From contig CBDCDL010000002.1 in NCBI GenBank assembly GCA_965215345.1, forward strand, positions 2,232,001 through 2,296,000: DNA of 64,000 nt, in the 5' to 3' direction. Below are positions 16,241 through 24,079 of this stretch, piece after piece; positions within the stretch are counted from its first letter, which is position 1; each line of letters begins with the position of its first letter. A program made the position numbers and the translations under genes. The DNA comes from CATQHW01 sp965215345 (GTDB lineage: Bacteria; Spirochaetota; Spirochaetia; SZUA-6; Bin103). The notes under the pieces are model-generated. The model was not told where the DNA came from. It searched no databases and worked only from the letters and a program-made list of their open reading frames with translations.

Positions 16241-17590
16241 TCATCGAGTGATCAACAGCACCTGCAGATCGCCGACGTTCGTACGCGTCGGCCCGGTACG
16301 CAGCAAGCCGCCGGCACGGTCGAAGAAGGTATACGAGTCGTTGCGATCCAGGTAGTGACGGGGACTCAGTCCCAGACTCCGGGCCGCATCATAGACCGCC
16401 GGGTCCGCAAACGCACCCGTGGCGTCGGTCGGACCGTCCGTGCCGTCGGTGGAGGCGGCCAGGAAGTGCAGCCGGTGGCGCTCCGGGTGGTCGGCCGACT
16501 CGGTCAGGAACGCCAGCGCCATCTCCTGGCTGCGGCCGCCCGAGCCGTCGCCGCGCAGCGTAACCGTCGTCTCGCCGCCGCCGATCATGCAGCAGGGGGC
16601 GGAGGCCGCCACCCCGTGGCGGGCGATGTCGGAGCCGATCGCCAGGTAGATCTTGGCCACCTCGCGCGCCTCGCCGACGATCTGCGATGACAGCGCCAGC
16701 GTCGGCCAGCCCAGCGCCCGCGCTTCCGAGCGCGCGGCGCCGAGAGCGGTCAGATTGTTTCCCAGCAGGACGTTGTGGACGCCGGCCAACTCCGCGGCGC
16801 CCGGCTTGGGCGTCTCCGGCAGGCGGCCGTCACGGCCGGCCTCCAGCACCCCGCGCGCCGCCGCCGGCAGCGCCGCGGTCACGCCGTAGCGGTCGGTGAT
16901 CGCCAGCGCGTCCGCGTAGGTGGTGGCATCGGCCGCGGTCAGCCCGGAGGCGATGGTGTCCAGGCGGTCGCCTGTCACGTCGGACAGGATCAGGTTGAGC
17001 GAGCGGGCCGGGTGGATCAGCGCCGCCAGCCGGCCCCCCTTGACGTGCGACAGGTGCTTGCGCACGCAGTTCATCTCCTGGATGGTCGCCCCGCAGGCCA
17101 GCAGCAGCGCCGTCACCCGCTTCTTGTCGTCCAGGTCCAGGCCGGGCAGCTCGCCGCCGGTCTCCAGGGGAGCGGCCAGCAGCGCCGACCCGCCGCCGGA
17201 GATCAGGCCGATCACCAGCGTGCCGGCGTCGGCGTCGCGGCAGTGGCGGGCGATCGCGCGGGCGGCCCGTTGGCTTTCCTCGTCGGGCACGGGGTGGCCG
17301 GATTCGATCACGTCGGTGCGCGTCAGCGGCTCGCCGTGGCCGGCCTTGGTGGCGATGGTGCCGCCGGCGATCCGATCGCCCAGCAGGTCCTCCAGCGCCA
17401 GCGCCATGCTGGCCGACGCCTTGCCCGCGCCGATGACCACGATCCGCCGGACGGTGTCCAGGTCGATCTGGCCGTCCCACCCGGCGACCCGCAGCGTCCG
17501 GCCGGTGACCGTCACCCCGTTGCGGATCAGACGGTCCGGCCGCACCGGGTCCAGGCCGGCGCGGTAGATGCGCTCCAGAACCTCTCTCAT
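16241..17590 (-). CDS. Glycerate 2-kinase (MOFRL/GckA-TtuD family)
   Basis: A 449-residue protein of the class II glycerate kinase family (DUF4147 plus MOFRL domain). Markers are VIGAGKASASMALALED near the N-terminus, GLISGGGSALLAAP, MNCVRKHLSHVKGGRLA and the C-terminal ASTDGTDGPTDATGA. The enzyme phosphorylates D-glycerate to 2-phosphoglycerate. ATG 17590 overlaps the NUDIX gene stop as ATGA and has GGGAAGG upstream; a longer open frame into the NUDIX gene is a shadow. Confidence 0.92.
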   Translation of the reverse strand: MREVLERIYRAGLDPVRPDRLIRNGVTVTGRTLRVAGWDGQIDLDTVRRIVVIGAGKASASMALALEDLLGDRIAGGTIATKAGHGEPLTRTDVIESGHPVPDEESQRAARAIARHCRDADAGTLVIGLISGGGSALLAAPLETGGELPGLDLDDKKRVTALLLACGATIQEMNCVRKHLSHVKGGRLAALIHPARSLNLILSDVTGDRLDTIASGLTAADATTYADALAITDRYGVTAALPAAARGVLEAGRDGRLPETPKPGAAELAGVHNVLLGNNLTALGAARSEARALGWPTLALSSQIVGEAREVAKIYLAIGSDIARHGVAASAPCCMIGGGETTVTLRGDGSGGRSQEMALAFLTESADHPERHRLHFLAASTDGTDGPTDATGAFADPAVYDAARSLGLSPRHYLDRNDSYTFFDRAGGLLRTGPTRTNVGDLQVLLITR

Positions 17591-18111
17591 CGGCCTTCCC
17601 TCTCGATCCAGGAGCGCAGCGCGTCCACGGTGCTCGGGAACGCAAGCTCCTCCCACGGGATGGCGGCCGGCTCGGTCCAGACCGCCTCGTCGCACTCATC
17701 GCCGGCCGTCAGGGTGCCGCCGGTAACGGCCGCGGCGTAGACGATCAGCACCACGGTCACGTCGGGGTAGGAGAACACGCCGTGCAGCCCTTCCAGGCGC
17801 ACGCGCAGGCCGGTCTCCTCCCAGGTCTCGCGCACCGCGGCGCTGTCCACCGGCTCGCCCCGGTCCACGTAGCCGCCCGGAAACGTCCACTTGCCGCGCG
17901 CCGGGTTGATCGCCCGCCTGATGAGCGCGATGCGGCCCTCCTGGACGACGATGGCGCCGGCGGCGACCTTCGGGTCGAAGTACACCACCGCGCCGCACCG
18001 CTCGCACACCGGCCGCTGCCGGCCGTCGATGCAGCGCGAGGTCAAAGGAGCGGCGCACGCCGCGCAGAACCGCGTCTCCGTTCCGTGGCCGTGATCGGCC
18101 GCGTCAGCCAT
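17587..18111 (-). CDS. NUDIX hydrolase with N-terminal zinc ribbon
   Basis: A 174-residue protein. Two CxxC pairs (FCAACAAPL and CERCGAVV) form a zinc ribbon, followed by the Nudix box GGYVDRGEPVDSAAVRETWEE, which matches GX5EX7REUXEEXGU. Zinc-ribbon NUDIX proteins include NADH pyrophosphatase-like enzymes, but the NudC-specific array is not clear. It is coupled to glycerate kinase. It is divergent from hsdM with only 29 nt between starts, so any hsdM promoter must lie inside this gene or in that short gap. Confidence 0.9.
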   Translation of the reverse strand: MADAADHGHGTETRFCAACAAPLTSRCIDGRQRPVCERCGAVVYFDPKVAAGAIVVQEGRIALIRRAINPARGKWTFPGGYVDRGEPVDSAAVRETWEETGLRVRLEGLHGVFSYPDVTVVLIVYAAAVTGGTLTAGDECDEAVWTEPAAIPWEELAFPSTVDALRSWIEREGR

Positions 18112-18140
18112 GCTTCCCGGTCTACCCCATCCCGGTCTTG

Positions 18141-20165
18141 ATGTCGAGCCGCCTTTCCACGATCGTCAACGAACGACCGGTGCCTGACCACTCCTATTTC
18201 GCCAACCTGATCTGGCAGATCGCGGACCTCCTGCGCGGTCCCTATCGCCCGCCGCAGTACGAGCGCGTCATGTTGCCGATGACTGCTTTGCGGCGGTTCG
18301 ACTGCGTGCTGGCGTCCACCAAGGCCAAAGTCCTGGCCGAGTACCGGAGACGCAAGGACAGATACCACGGCGCCGCGCTCGACACCATGCTCAACCAGGC
18401 AGCAGGCCAGCGCTTCCACAACCACTCGGAGCTCGACTTTGAGCGGCTGCAAGGGGACCCGGACAACATAGCGCAACACTTGGTCAGCTACGTCCAGGGA
18501 TTCTCGGCCGAGGTGCGCCGCATCTTCGAGTATTTCGAGTTCGACGCCGAAATCGAGAAGATGCGTGAGGCGAACATCCTGTACATGGTGGTCTCGCAGT
18601 TTCGTTCCGTGGACCTCCACCCGCGTCGGGTGCCAAACGATCAGATGGGACTCATCTTCGAGAACCTGATCCGCCGTTTCAACGAGCTGGCGAACGAGAC
18701 TGCCGGAGACCACTTCACGCCGCGCGAGGTGATCCGGCTCATGGTGAGCGTGCTGTTCATCCATGACGACGACCTGCTGGCCACGCCGGGCGTCGTGCGC
18801 AAGCTGCTCGACCCGGCCTGCGGCACGGGCGGCATGCTGGCCGAGGCGCAGAGCTATCTGCGTGACCACCATCCGCAGGCCAGGCTCTACGTCTATGGGC
18901 AGGACTACAACAAGCGCGCCTACGCCACGGCCGCGTCCGACATGCTGATGAAGGAAGTGAGTCACAACGGCGGTGACGACGACAACGTACGCTTCGGCGA
19001 CAGCCTTACCGAGGACCGGTTCGAGGGAGAAACCTACGACTACTTCCTTACCAACCCCCCGTTCGGCGTCGACTGGAAGCGGCAGCAGAGCGAGGTCAAG
19101 CGCGAGCACGCGCAGCGGGGCTTCGCCGGCCGCTTCGGCGCCGGACTGCCGCGCGTAAACGACGGATCGCTCCTGTTCCTGCAGCACATGGTGGCCAAGT
19201 TCGAACCCGTGCGCCCGGACGAGCACCGGCACGGCTCGCGGCTCGCCATCGTCTTCAGCGGCTCGCCGCTGTTCACGGGCGGCGCCGGCTCCGGTGAGAG
19301 CAACATCCGGCGCTGGATCATCGAGAACGACTGGCTGGAAGCCATCATCGCGTTGCCGGAGCAGATGTTCTACAACACCGGCATCGGCACGTACGTGTGG
19401 ATCGTCACCAACCGCAAGGAGAAGCGGCGCCGCGGCAGAATTCAACTCGTCGATGCACGCGACCTGTGGACGCCAGGCGGCAGCGCGGAGAGCCGACGCA
19501 GCCTCGGCGACAAGCGCCGCCACCTCGCCGACGATCAGATTGACGAGATCGTCCGGCTGTACGGTCGATTCGAGGACGAAGAGCGCTGCAAGAGCTTCCG
19601 CAACAGCGACTTCGGGTATACTCGGGTCACCGTGGAGCGCCCCCTGCGCCTGCGCTATCAGATGACGCTGGACGCGATGGAGCGGTTCCTGGACGTCTGC
19701 CCCGAATTGCTCGACGACGTACAGGCCATCGACCAAGCTCTGGGTCGGGAACCTCAGGACGACTGGAACATCGTGTCGCAACGGATCGGCGCCCTGCTGC
19801 GCGAACGCCGGTCACGCTGGAAGAAGCCCCAGCACAAGCTGTTCCGGGAGGCGTTCACCGCCAAGACTCCGCAGGCCGCGCCGGTCAGGAACGACCGCGG
19901 CGACGGCTTCGAGCCCGACCCTGCGCTGCGCGACTTCGAGAACGTACCGCTCGCCGAGGACGTCGACGCCTACTTCGAGCGCGAGGTGCTCCCGCACGTC
20001 CCCGACGCCTGTCTGGACCGCACCAGGGACAAGGTCGGGTACGAGATCAACTTCAACCGCCACTTCTACCGGTACACGCCGCCGCGACCGCTGGAGGAAA
20101 TCGACGCGGATCTGAAGCAGGCGGAAGAGAGGATCATCAGGTTGTTGCGAGAGGTCACCGCGTGA
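18141..20165 (+). CDS. hsdM: Type I restriction-modification methyltransferase subunit
   Basis: A 674-residue N6-adenine methyltransferase. After an HsdM N-terminal helical domain, motif I is DPACGTGG (residues 224-231, SAM binding) and motif IV is NPPF (305-308, catalysis). An extra C-terminal region of more than 100 residues ends with the helix LEEIDADLKQAEERIIRLL, seen in the longer HsdM class, and probably contacts HsdS. TTG at 18138 and ATG at 18141 are adjacent; ATG is taken. There is no good Shine-Dalgarno. It modifies the host's own sites as part of the M2S complex. Confidence 0.95.
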   Translation: MSSRLSTIVNERPVPDHSYFANLIWQIADLLRGPYRPPQYERVMLPMTALRRFDCVLASTKAKVLAEYRRRKDRYHGAALDTMLNQAAGQRFHNHSELDFERLQGDPDNIAQHLVSYVQGFSAEVRRIFEYFEFDAEIEKMREANILYMVVSQFRSVDLHPRRVPNDQMGLIFENLIRRFNELANETAGDHFTPREVIRLMVSVLFIHDDDLLATPGVVRKLLDPACGTGGMLAEAQSYLRDHHPQARLYVYGQDYNKRAYATAASDMLMKEVSHNGGDDDNVRFGDSLTEDRFEGETYDYFLTNPPFGVDWKRQQSEVKREHAQRGFAGRFGAGLPRVNDGSLLFLQHMVAKFEPVRPDEHRHGSRLAIVFSGSPLFTGGAGSGESNIRRWIIENDWLEAIIALPEQMFYNTGIGTYVWIVTNRKEKRRRGRIQLVDARDLWTPGGSAESRRSLGDKRRHLADDQIDEIVRLYGRFEDEERCKSFRNSDFGYTRVTVERPLRLRYQMTLDAMERFLDVCPELLDDVQAIDQALGREPQDDWNIVSQRIGALLRERRSRWKKPQHKLFREAFTAKTPQAAPVRNDRGDGFEPDPALRDFENVPLAEDVDAYFEREVLPHVPDACLDRTRDKVGYEINFNRHFYRYTPPRPLEEIDADLKQAEERIIRLLREVTA

Positions 20166-20225
20166 ATCTTCCGTTTCCTTGCAAGAGAGGATAGGCACGG
20201 CTCCCGAGCCACCCGAGGTGAGCAC

Positions 20226-20666
20226 ATGAACCCGGAATCATTTCTCCGTCTGCGACTGGTCGGCGCGCGTTTCGAAGGACACTCCGTCCCGCTGACGTTC
20301 CTGAAGGACATCGGCGCACAGGTCGACGATCTGCGGCTGGTCGAGGACGGTTGGCTCGAAGGAGGGGGTAGAGCGCCAGCGGGGACGGGGCTCGACTGTC
20401 TGCTTGACGTCTTCGACCAGCACTATCCCGACGAGGCACCGCTGCCACATCTCTATCCGACCGAGACGGGAGGGGTTCAGGCCGAGTGGTCTCTGGGATC
20501 GCGCGAAATCACGCTCGAGGTGGATCTCGAGACTCATGACGGTGAATGGCACGTACTCGACATGCAGTCCGGAGATATGCAAGAGCGCGTGCTTGACTAT
20601 GGCAGTGATGAGGCATGGAAGTGGCTGGTGGAGCAGATCCATGCGTGTGACCAGGACAGCCCATGA
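20226..20666 (+). CDS. Small acidic protein inside the restriction operon, possibly internally deleted
   Basis: A 146-residue acidic protein, ATG 20226 behind GAGGTGAG. I do not know its function. Its first 28 residues (SFLRLRLVGARFEGHSVPL) and its last roughly 100 (DGWLEGGGRAP, HLYPTETGGVQAEWSLG, DLETHDGEWHVLDM) resemble the two ends of a family of about 300-residue proteins that I recall from mobile or accessory loci. The middle, normally about 150-170 residues, is missing in frame between KDIGA and DLRLVEDGW. If so this is a shortened derivative that still makes a product. This comparison is from memory and needs a search. Confidence 0.6.
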   Translation: MNPESFLRLRLVGARFEGHSVPLTFLKDIGAQVDDLRLVEDGWLEGGGRAPAGTGLDCLLDVFDQHYPDEAPLPHLYPTETGGVQAEWSLGSREITLEVDLETHDGEWHVLDMQSGDMQERVLDYGSDEAWKWLVEQIHACDQDSP

Positions 20667-20764
20667 CTCCCGAATCCCGCTGCTCCGGCAGGTCAATAAC
20701 CGTCACCTCCGGCATCGTCGCGAAGCGCGTAACCACTCGCCGCCATCAGGATTCTGTCTGGACT

Positions 20765-20779
20765 GGCCGCTCTGCGGCC
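20765..20779. other. GC hairpin before hsdS
   Basis: GGCCGC-TCT-GCGGCC forms a perfect 6-bp stem with a three-base loop, 33 nt upstream of the hsdS start in the only sizeable gap (145 nt) of the operon. No U-tract follows, so an intrinsic terminator is unlikely; it could tune read-through or translation of hsdS. Confidence 0.35.
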
Positions 20780-20811
20780 GATCCTCCAAACCTTCAAACG
20801 GACTCCCTTGA

Positions 20812-22224
20812 ATGAGCGCCGCGGAATCGCTATGTCCAGGTCGAGTCGTTCCTGGAGTCGCTGTGTCCGTCGATTACCAGCCGCGTGACTTCGTGAAGCG
20901 TCTCGGCTGGACTAACACACTTCCCGATGGATGGAAGCCTAAGCCACTGCGCGCCGCGGTGTACTGTGTAGTCAGCAACGTCGACAAAGTAAAGGTCGAT
21001 GGAGAAAGCCCAGTACAGCTATGCAACTACACGGATGTCTACCACAATGAGTTCATTAGACCTGGATTGGACTTTATGCGAGCTACGGCATCACAAGCAG
21101 AAATCGCACGCTTCGCGCTGTCCGTGGACGATGTTGTCATCACGAAAGATTCGGAAGCGTGGGATGACATCGGCGTACCTGCACTCGTCGTTGAAACATT
21201 GGCTGACTTGATATGCGGCTATCACTTGGCGTTGCTACGTCCACGCAAGGACGTCATTGATGGGGCTTTCCTGTTCCGATGTCTTCAGGCGAAGCCAATC
21301 CAAGTACAGTTGGCGTTGTCGGCAAACGGGGTTACTCGCTTTGGGCTACCGAAGTCCGCGATCGGGGCAGCAGTCGTGCCTGTGCCGCCGCTGGCTCGAC
21401 AGCGCGCGATCGCCAAATATCTTAACCGTGAGACGGCGCGGCTAGATGCGCTGGTAGCGGAAAAGGAGCGGTTGCTGAGCCTGTTGGAGGACAAGCGCCG
21501 CGCGCTTGTGACGCGTTCCGTCCTGCGCGGAGCGGAGCCTCGCGTGACGCTGCGTGACTCCGGCATTCCACGGGCGGGGGAGATCCCGATCCATTGGCAG
21601 ACGAGACGGCTACGGTTCCTCGTACACCGTATCGAACAGGGCTGGAGTCCGGAAGCTCACGATCGCATGCCAGCAGTCGATGAATGGGGTGTCTTGAAAC
21701 TCAATGCGGTCAACCGCGGACGTTTCGACGCAACCGCGACAAAGACACTTCCGCCCAATAGGGAACCTTCCGTATTATTCGAAGTAAGACCGGGCGACGT
21801 TCTCGTGACTCGTTCCAATACGCCATCCTTGGTCGGCGATGCATGCTACGTGGAAGCTACGCGGGCGAGATTGATTCTATCGGACCTCATTTACCGATTG
21901 ACGGTGCGGTCTGAGTTGATTGACGGAAGATTTCTGGTGTACTTTCTGACGCTTCCGACCGGTAGAAGTCAGATTGAGCGAGATGCCCGTGGTACCAGTG
22001 CCTCCATGGTAAAGATTTCTCAGGAACACATCAGGAACTGGCGGGTGCCAGTACCACCCGTAGAAGAACAGCGGGAGATAGTCGCGGAGATTGTATCCAC
22101 GACAACGGTGATCGACCAGATTGAGACCGCTACGAATCGCTCCATCGCGCTCCTGAAAGAGCGCCGCTCCGCTCTGATCGCCGCCGCCGTGACGGGACAG
22201 ATCGACGTTGGTGGCGCAGCATGA
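20812..22224 (+). CDS. hsdS: Type I restriction specificity subunit
   Basis: A 470-residue protein with two target-recognition domains, each followed by a conserved coiled-coil spacer. TRD1 starts near residue 25 and ends with PVPPLARQRAIAKYL plus a helix LDALVAEKERLLSLL; TRD2 ends with PVPPVEEQREIVAEI and a helix running to DQIETATNRSIALLKERR. Base composition is lower in GC inside the TRDs than in flanking genes, the usual sign of TRD exchange. It sets the DNA sequence recognised by the M and R subunits. The stop overlaps the ptuA start as ATGA. Confidence 0.93.
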   Translation: MSAAESLCPGRVVPGVAVSVDYQPRDFVKRLGWTNTLPDGWKPKPLRAAVYCVVSNVDKVKVDGESPVQLCNYTDVYHNEFIRPGLDFMRATASQAEIARFALSVDDVVITKDSEAWDDIGVPALVVETLADLICGYHLALLRPRKDVIDGAFLFRCLQAKPIQVQLALSANGVTRFGLPKSAIGAAVVPVPPLARQRAIAKYLNRETARLDALVAEKERLLSLLEDKRRALVTRSVLRGAEPRVTLRDSGIPRAGEIPIHWQTRRLRFLVHRIEQGWSPEAHDRMPAVDEWGVLKLNAVNRGRFDATATKTLPPNREPSVLFEVRPGDVLVTRSNTPSLVGDACYVEATRARLILSDLIYRLTVRSELIDGRFLVYFLTLPTGRSQIERDARGTSASMVKISQEHIRNWRVPVPPVEEQREIVAEIVSTTTVIDQIETATNRSIALLKERRSALIAAAVTGQIDVGGAA

Positions 22225-23438
22225 GAGTCGCGCGCCTCAAACTCGCCAACGTTCGGTCGGTCAAGGCCGCCGAGTTCCATTTCCGTCCAGGCATCAACCT
22301 GATCGTGGGCGTGAACGGGGTCGGTAAGACGGGCGTACTCGACGCTCTGGGGGTGTGTCTGTCGTCCTTCATCAGAGACGCGTACGACCTTCGTACCGAC
22401 GTCAAGAGATTCAGGCTTGACGACGTGCGTGTGGGATCGGCAGCGCTTTACGTCGAGTGCACGGTGCGGCACGGCGGGGCGAATTACGCCTGCGACGTGC
22501 ACAAGAGGGTTGTGAGTTCCGGACACCAAGGTCCCGATACGCCACAGACTATCACGGGCGGAAGCCTGCATCCGCCGTCGCCAGCGGACCCGGGTGGAAT
22601 GCCACTCGCTGTGATCTTCTCTACGCGTCGGGCGCTCGCTTCTCGCAGGACTCCCTCGGAGACCGTCGCGGCCGGCGGAGTGGCCGCAGCATGCGCCGGA
22701 GCGTTCGCCAATCGAGATCTGCAGCTCAACGAGTTTGCGCAGTGGATGCGGGCGCGACAAACCCTTGCGGCGGAACGGCCGGCTGCCGGGGACGTCCTGA
22801 CCACGTTCGCGGAAACGGTGGCACGATTCCTTCCCGGCTATTCGAACTTCCGGGTCGACGGGGACAAGCGCCCGGAACTGCTGATCGATCATGGCGGCAT
22901 GGCGCTCAAGGTGAGCCAGCTTTCAGACGGCGAACGCGGCATGCTGGCCATGGTACTCGACTTGACGCGCAGACTCGCCCAAGCCAATCCGGCCCTGACA
23001 GACCCCGGCGCCGAAGCGGAGGCGGTCGTTCTGATCGACGAGATCGACCTGCATCTGCACCCGCAATGGCAGCGGCAGATCGTGCGCAATCTGACAACAG
23101 CGTTCCCCCGCTGCCAGTTCATCGCCACGACCCATTCCCCTCAGATCATCGGCGAGGTCGAACACGACCGCATCCACATCATGGCCGACGGCGAGGTCTA
23201 CTCACCGACACACTCGTTCGGCGTCGACTCCAGTCGAGTTCTGGAAGAGGTCATGGAAGCGGATCCGCGGAATAGCGAGGTCAAGGACCTGCTTTCTCGA
23301 GCGTCTCGCTCGATCGACAGGGAGCGCTTCGAGGAGGCGCGAGAACTGTTGGGCAGACTCGATGATCGGCTTGGCGACGATGACCCCGATGTGACTGGGC
23401 TGCGGACCCTTCTCGCGTTCATGGAGGGCGGGGATTGA
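22221..23438 (+). CDS. ptuA: Septu ATPase PtuA
   Basis: A 405-residue SMC/ABC-like ATPase. Walker A is GVNGVGKT (Lys36), the signature-like motif is SDGERGMLAMVLDL, Walker B is VLIDEIDLHLHP (Asp273, Glu274) and a switch histidine lies in TTHSPQII. The order and spacing match PtuA, and the next gene is an HNH nuclease of the PtuB type, which together define Septu anti-phage systems. PtuA senses or assembles around nucleotide and controls the nuclease. ATGA overlap with hsdS and TTGA overlap with ptuB place it inside the restriction operon. No reverse transcriptase is nearby, so it is not a retron. Confidence 0.85.
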   Translation: MRVARLKLANVRSVKAAEFHFRPGINLIVGVNGVGKTGVLDALGVCLSSFIRDAYDLRTDVKRFRLDDVRVGSAALYVECTVRHGGANYACDVHKRVVSSGHQGPDTPQTITGGSLHPPSPADPGGMPLAVIFSTRRALASRRTPSETVAAGGVAAACAGAFANRDLQLNEFAQWMRARQTLAAERPAAGDVLTTFAETVARFLPGYSNFRVDGDKRPELLIDHGGMALKVSQLSDGERGMLAMVLDLTRRLAQANPALTDPGAEAEAVVLIDEIDLHLHPQWQRQIVRNLTTAFPRCQFIATTHSPQIIGEVEHDRIHIMADGEVYSPTHSFGVDSSRVLEEVMEADPRNSEVKDLLSRASRSIDRERFEEARELLGRLDDRLGDDDPDVTGLRTLLAFMEGGD

Positions 23439-24079
23439 GAGGCATCACGAAAGGTGCCGAACCGGCCAGCCTGACCACACATCGCCGGACTCCGCACGGC
23501 GACTACGACAATTACCCCGACAAGGACACGCTTCGGGTCATGCTGGCGAACGAACAGCGGGGGCTGTGCTGCTACTGTATGGGGCGGATACGCAGTGACT
23601 CGATGAAGGTCGAACACTGGAGATCCCAGAGTCGGTTTCCCAAAGAACAGCTCGACTACGGGAACCTTCTCGGCGCCTGCCGGGGAGGAGAAGGGCAGCC
23701 GCGATCCTCGCAGCATTGCGACACGCGCAAAGGCGATAGCGATCTGCGGTGGAATCCCGCGAACCGGAGTCACGCGATCGAGGAGCGGATCTACTACGAG
23801 TCGGATGGTGGCATCGGATCCGACGACGCGAATTTCAACGCACAGCTCGACGAAGTGCTCAATCTCAACCTACCGGTGTTGAAGAATAGCCGGAGACGGA
23901 TCCGCGAAAGGGTCCTCGAGTGGTGGAAGATGGAGAAGGGACGCCTTCGAGGTCCGGTGCCGCGCGAGCGATTCGAAAAGCAGCGCGCGCGGCGGGTCGT
24001 CGGCGCCGGCGACCTGGAACCCTATTGCCAAGTCGCTGTCTGGTGGCTCGATCAGCGCCTGAAAAGGATGGCTGCGTGA
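23435..24079 (+). CDS. ptuB: Septu HNH endonuclease PtuB
   Basis: A 214-residue HNH nuclease. Cys45-x2-Cys48 (LCCYCMG) and a second Cys/His cluster (QHCDTRKGD) frame the fold; the first catalytic histidine is His61 in KVEHWRSQ, as in the TIGR02646/PtuB group. TTG start overlaps the ptuA TGA (TTGA); its own TGA overlaps the hsdR GTG (GTGA). In Septu, PtuB cleaves nucleic acid when released by PtuA during phage infection. Position between hsdS and hsdR is unusual. Confidence 0.85.
   Translation: MRGITKGAEPASLTTHRRTPHGDYDNYPDKDTLRVMLANEQRGLCCYCMGRIRSDSMKVEHWRSQSRFPKEQLDYGNLLGACRGGEGQPRSSQHCDTRKGDSDLRWNPANRSHAIEERIYYESDGGIGSDDANFNAQLDEVLNLNLPVLKNSRRRIRERVLEWWKMEKGRLRGPVPRERFEKQRARRVVGAGDLEPYCQVAVWWLDQRLKRMAA

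Noticed and set aside
20765..20779. Intrinsic terminator before hsdS
   Set aside because: Six-base stem without a U-tract; it would split an operon that otherwise reads through.
23920..24075. 52-codon N-terminal extension of HsdR
   Set aside because: It lies in another frame of ptuB, is Arg-rich, and the GTGA overlap at 24076 gives a better start.
22221..24079. ptuA-ptuB as part of a retron
   Set aside because: No reverse transcriptase or msr/msd-like region adjoins them; both neighbours are restriction genes.
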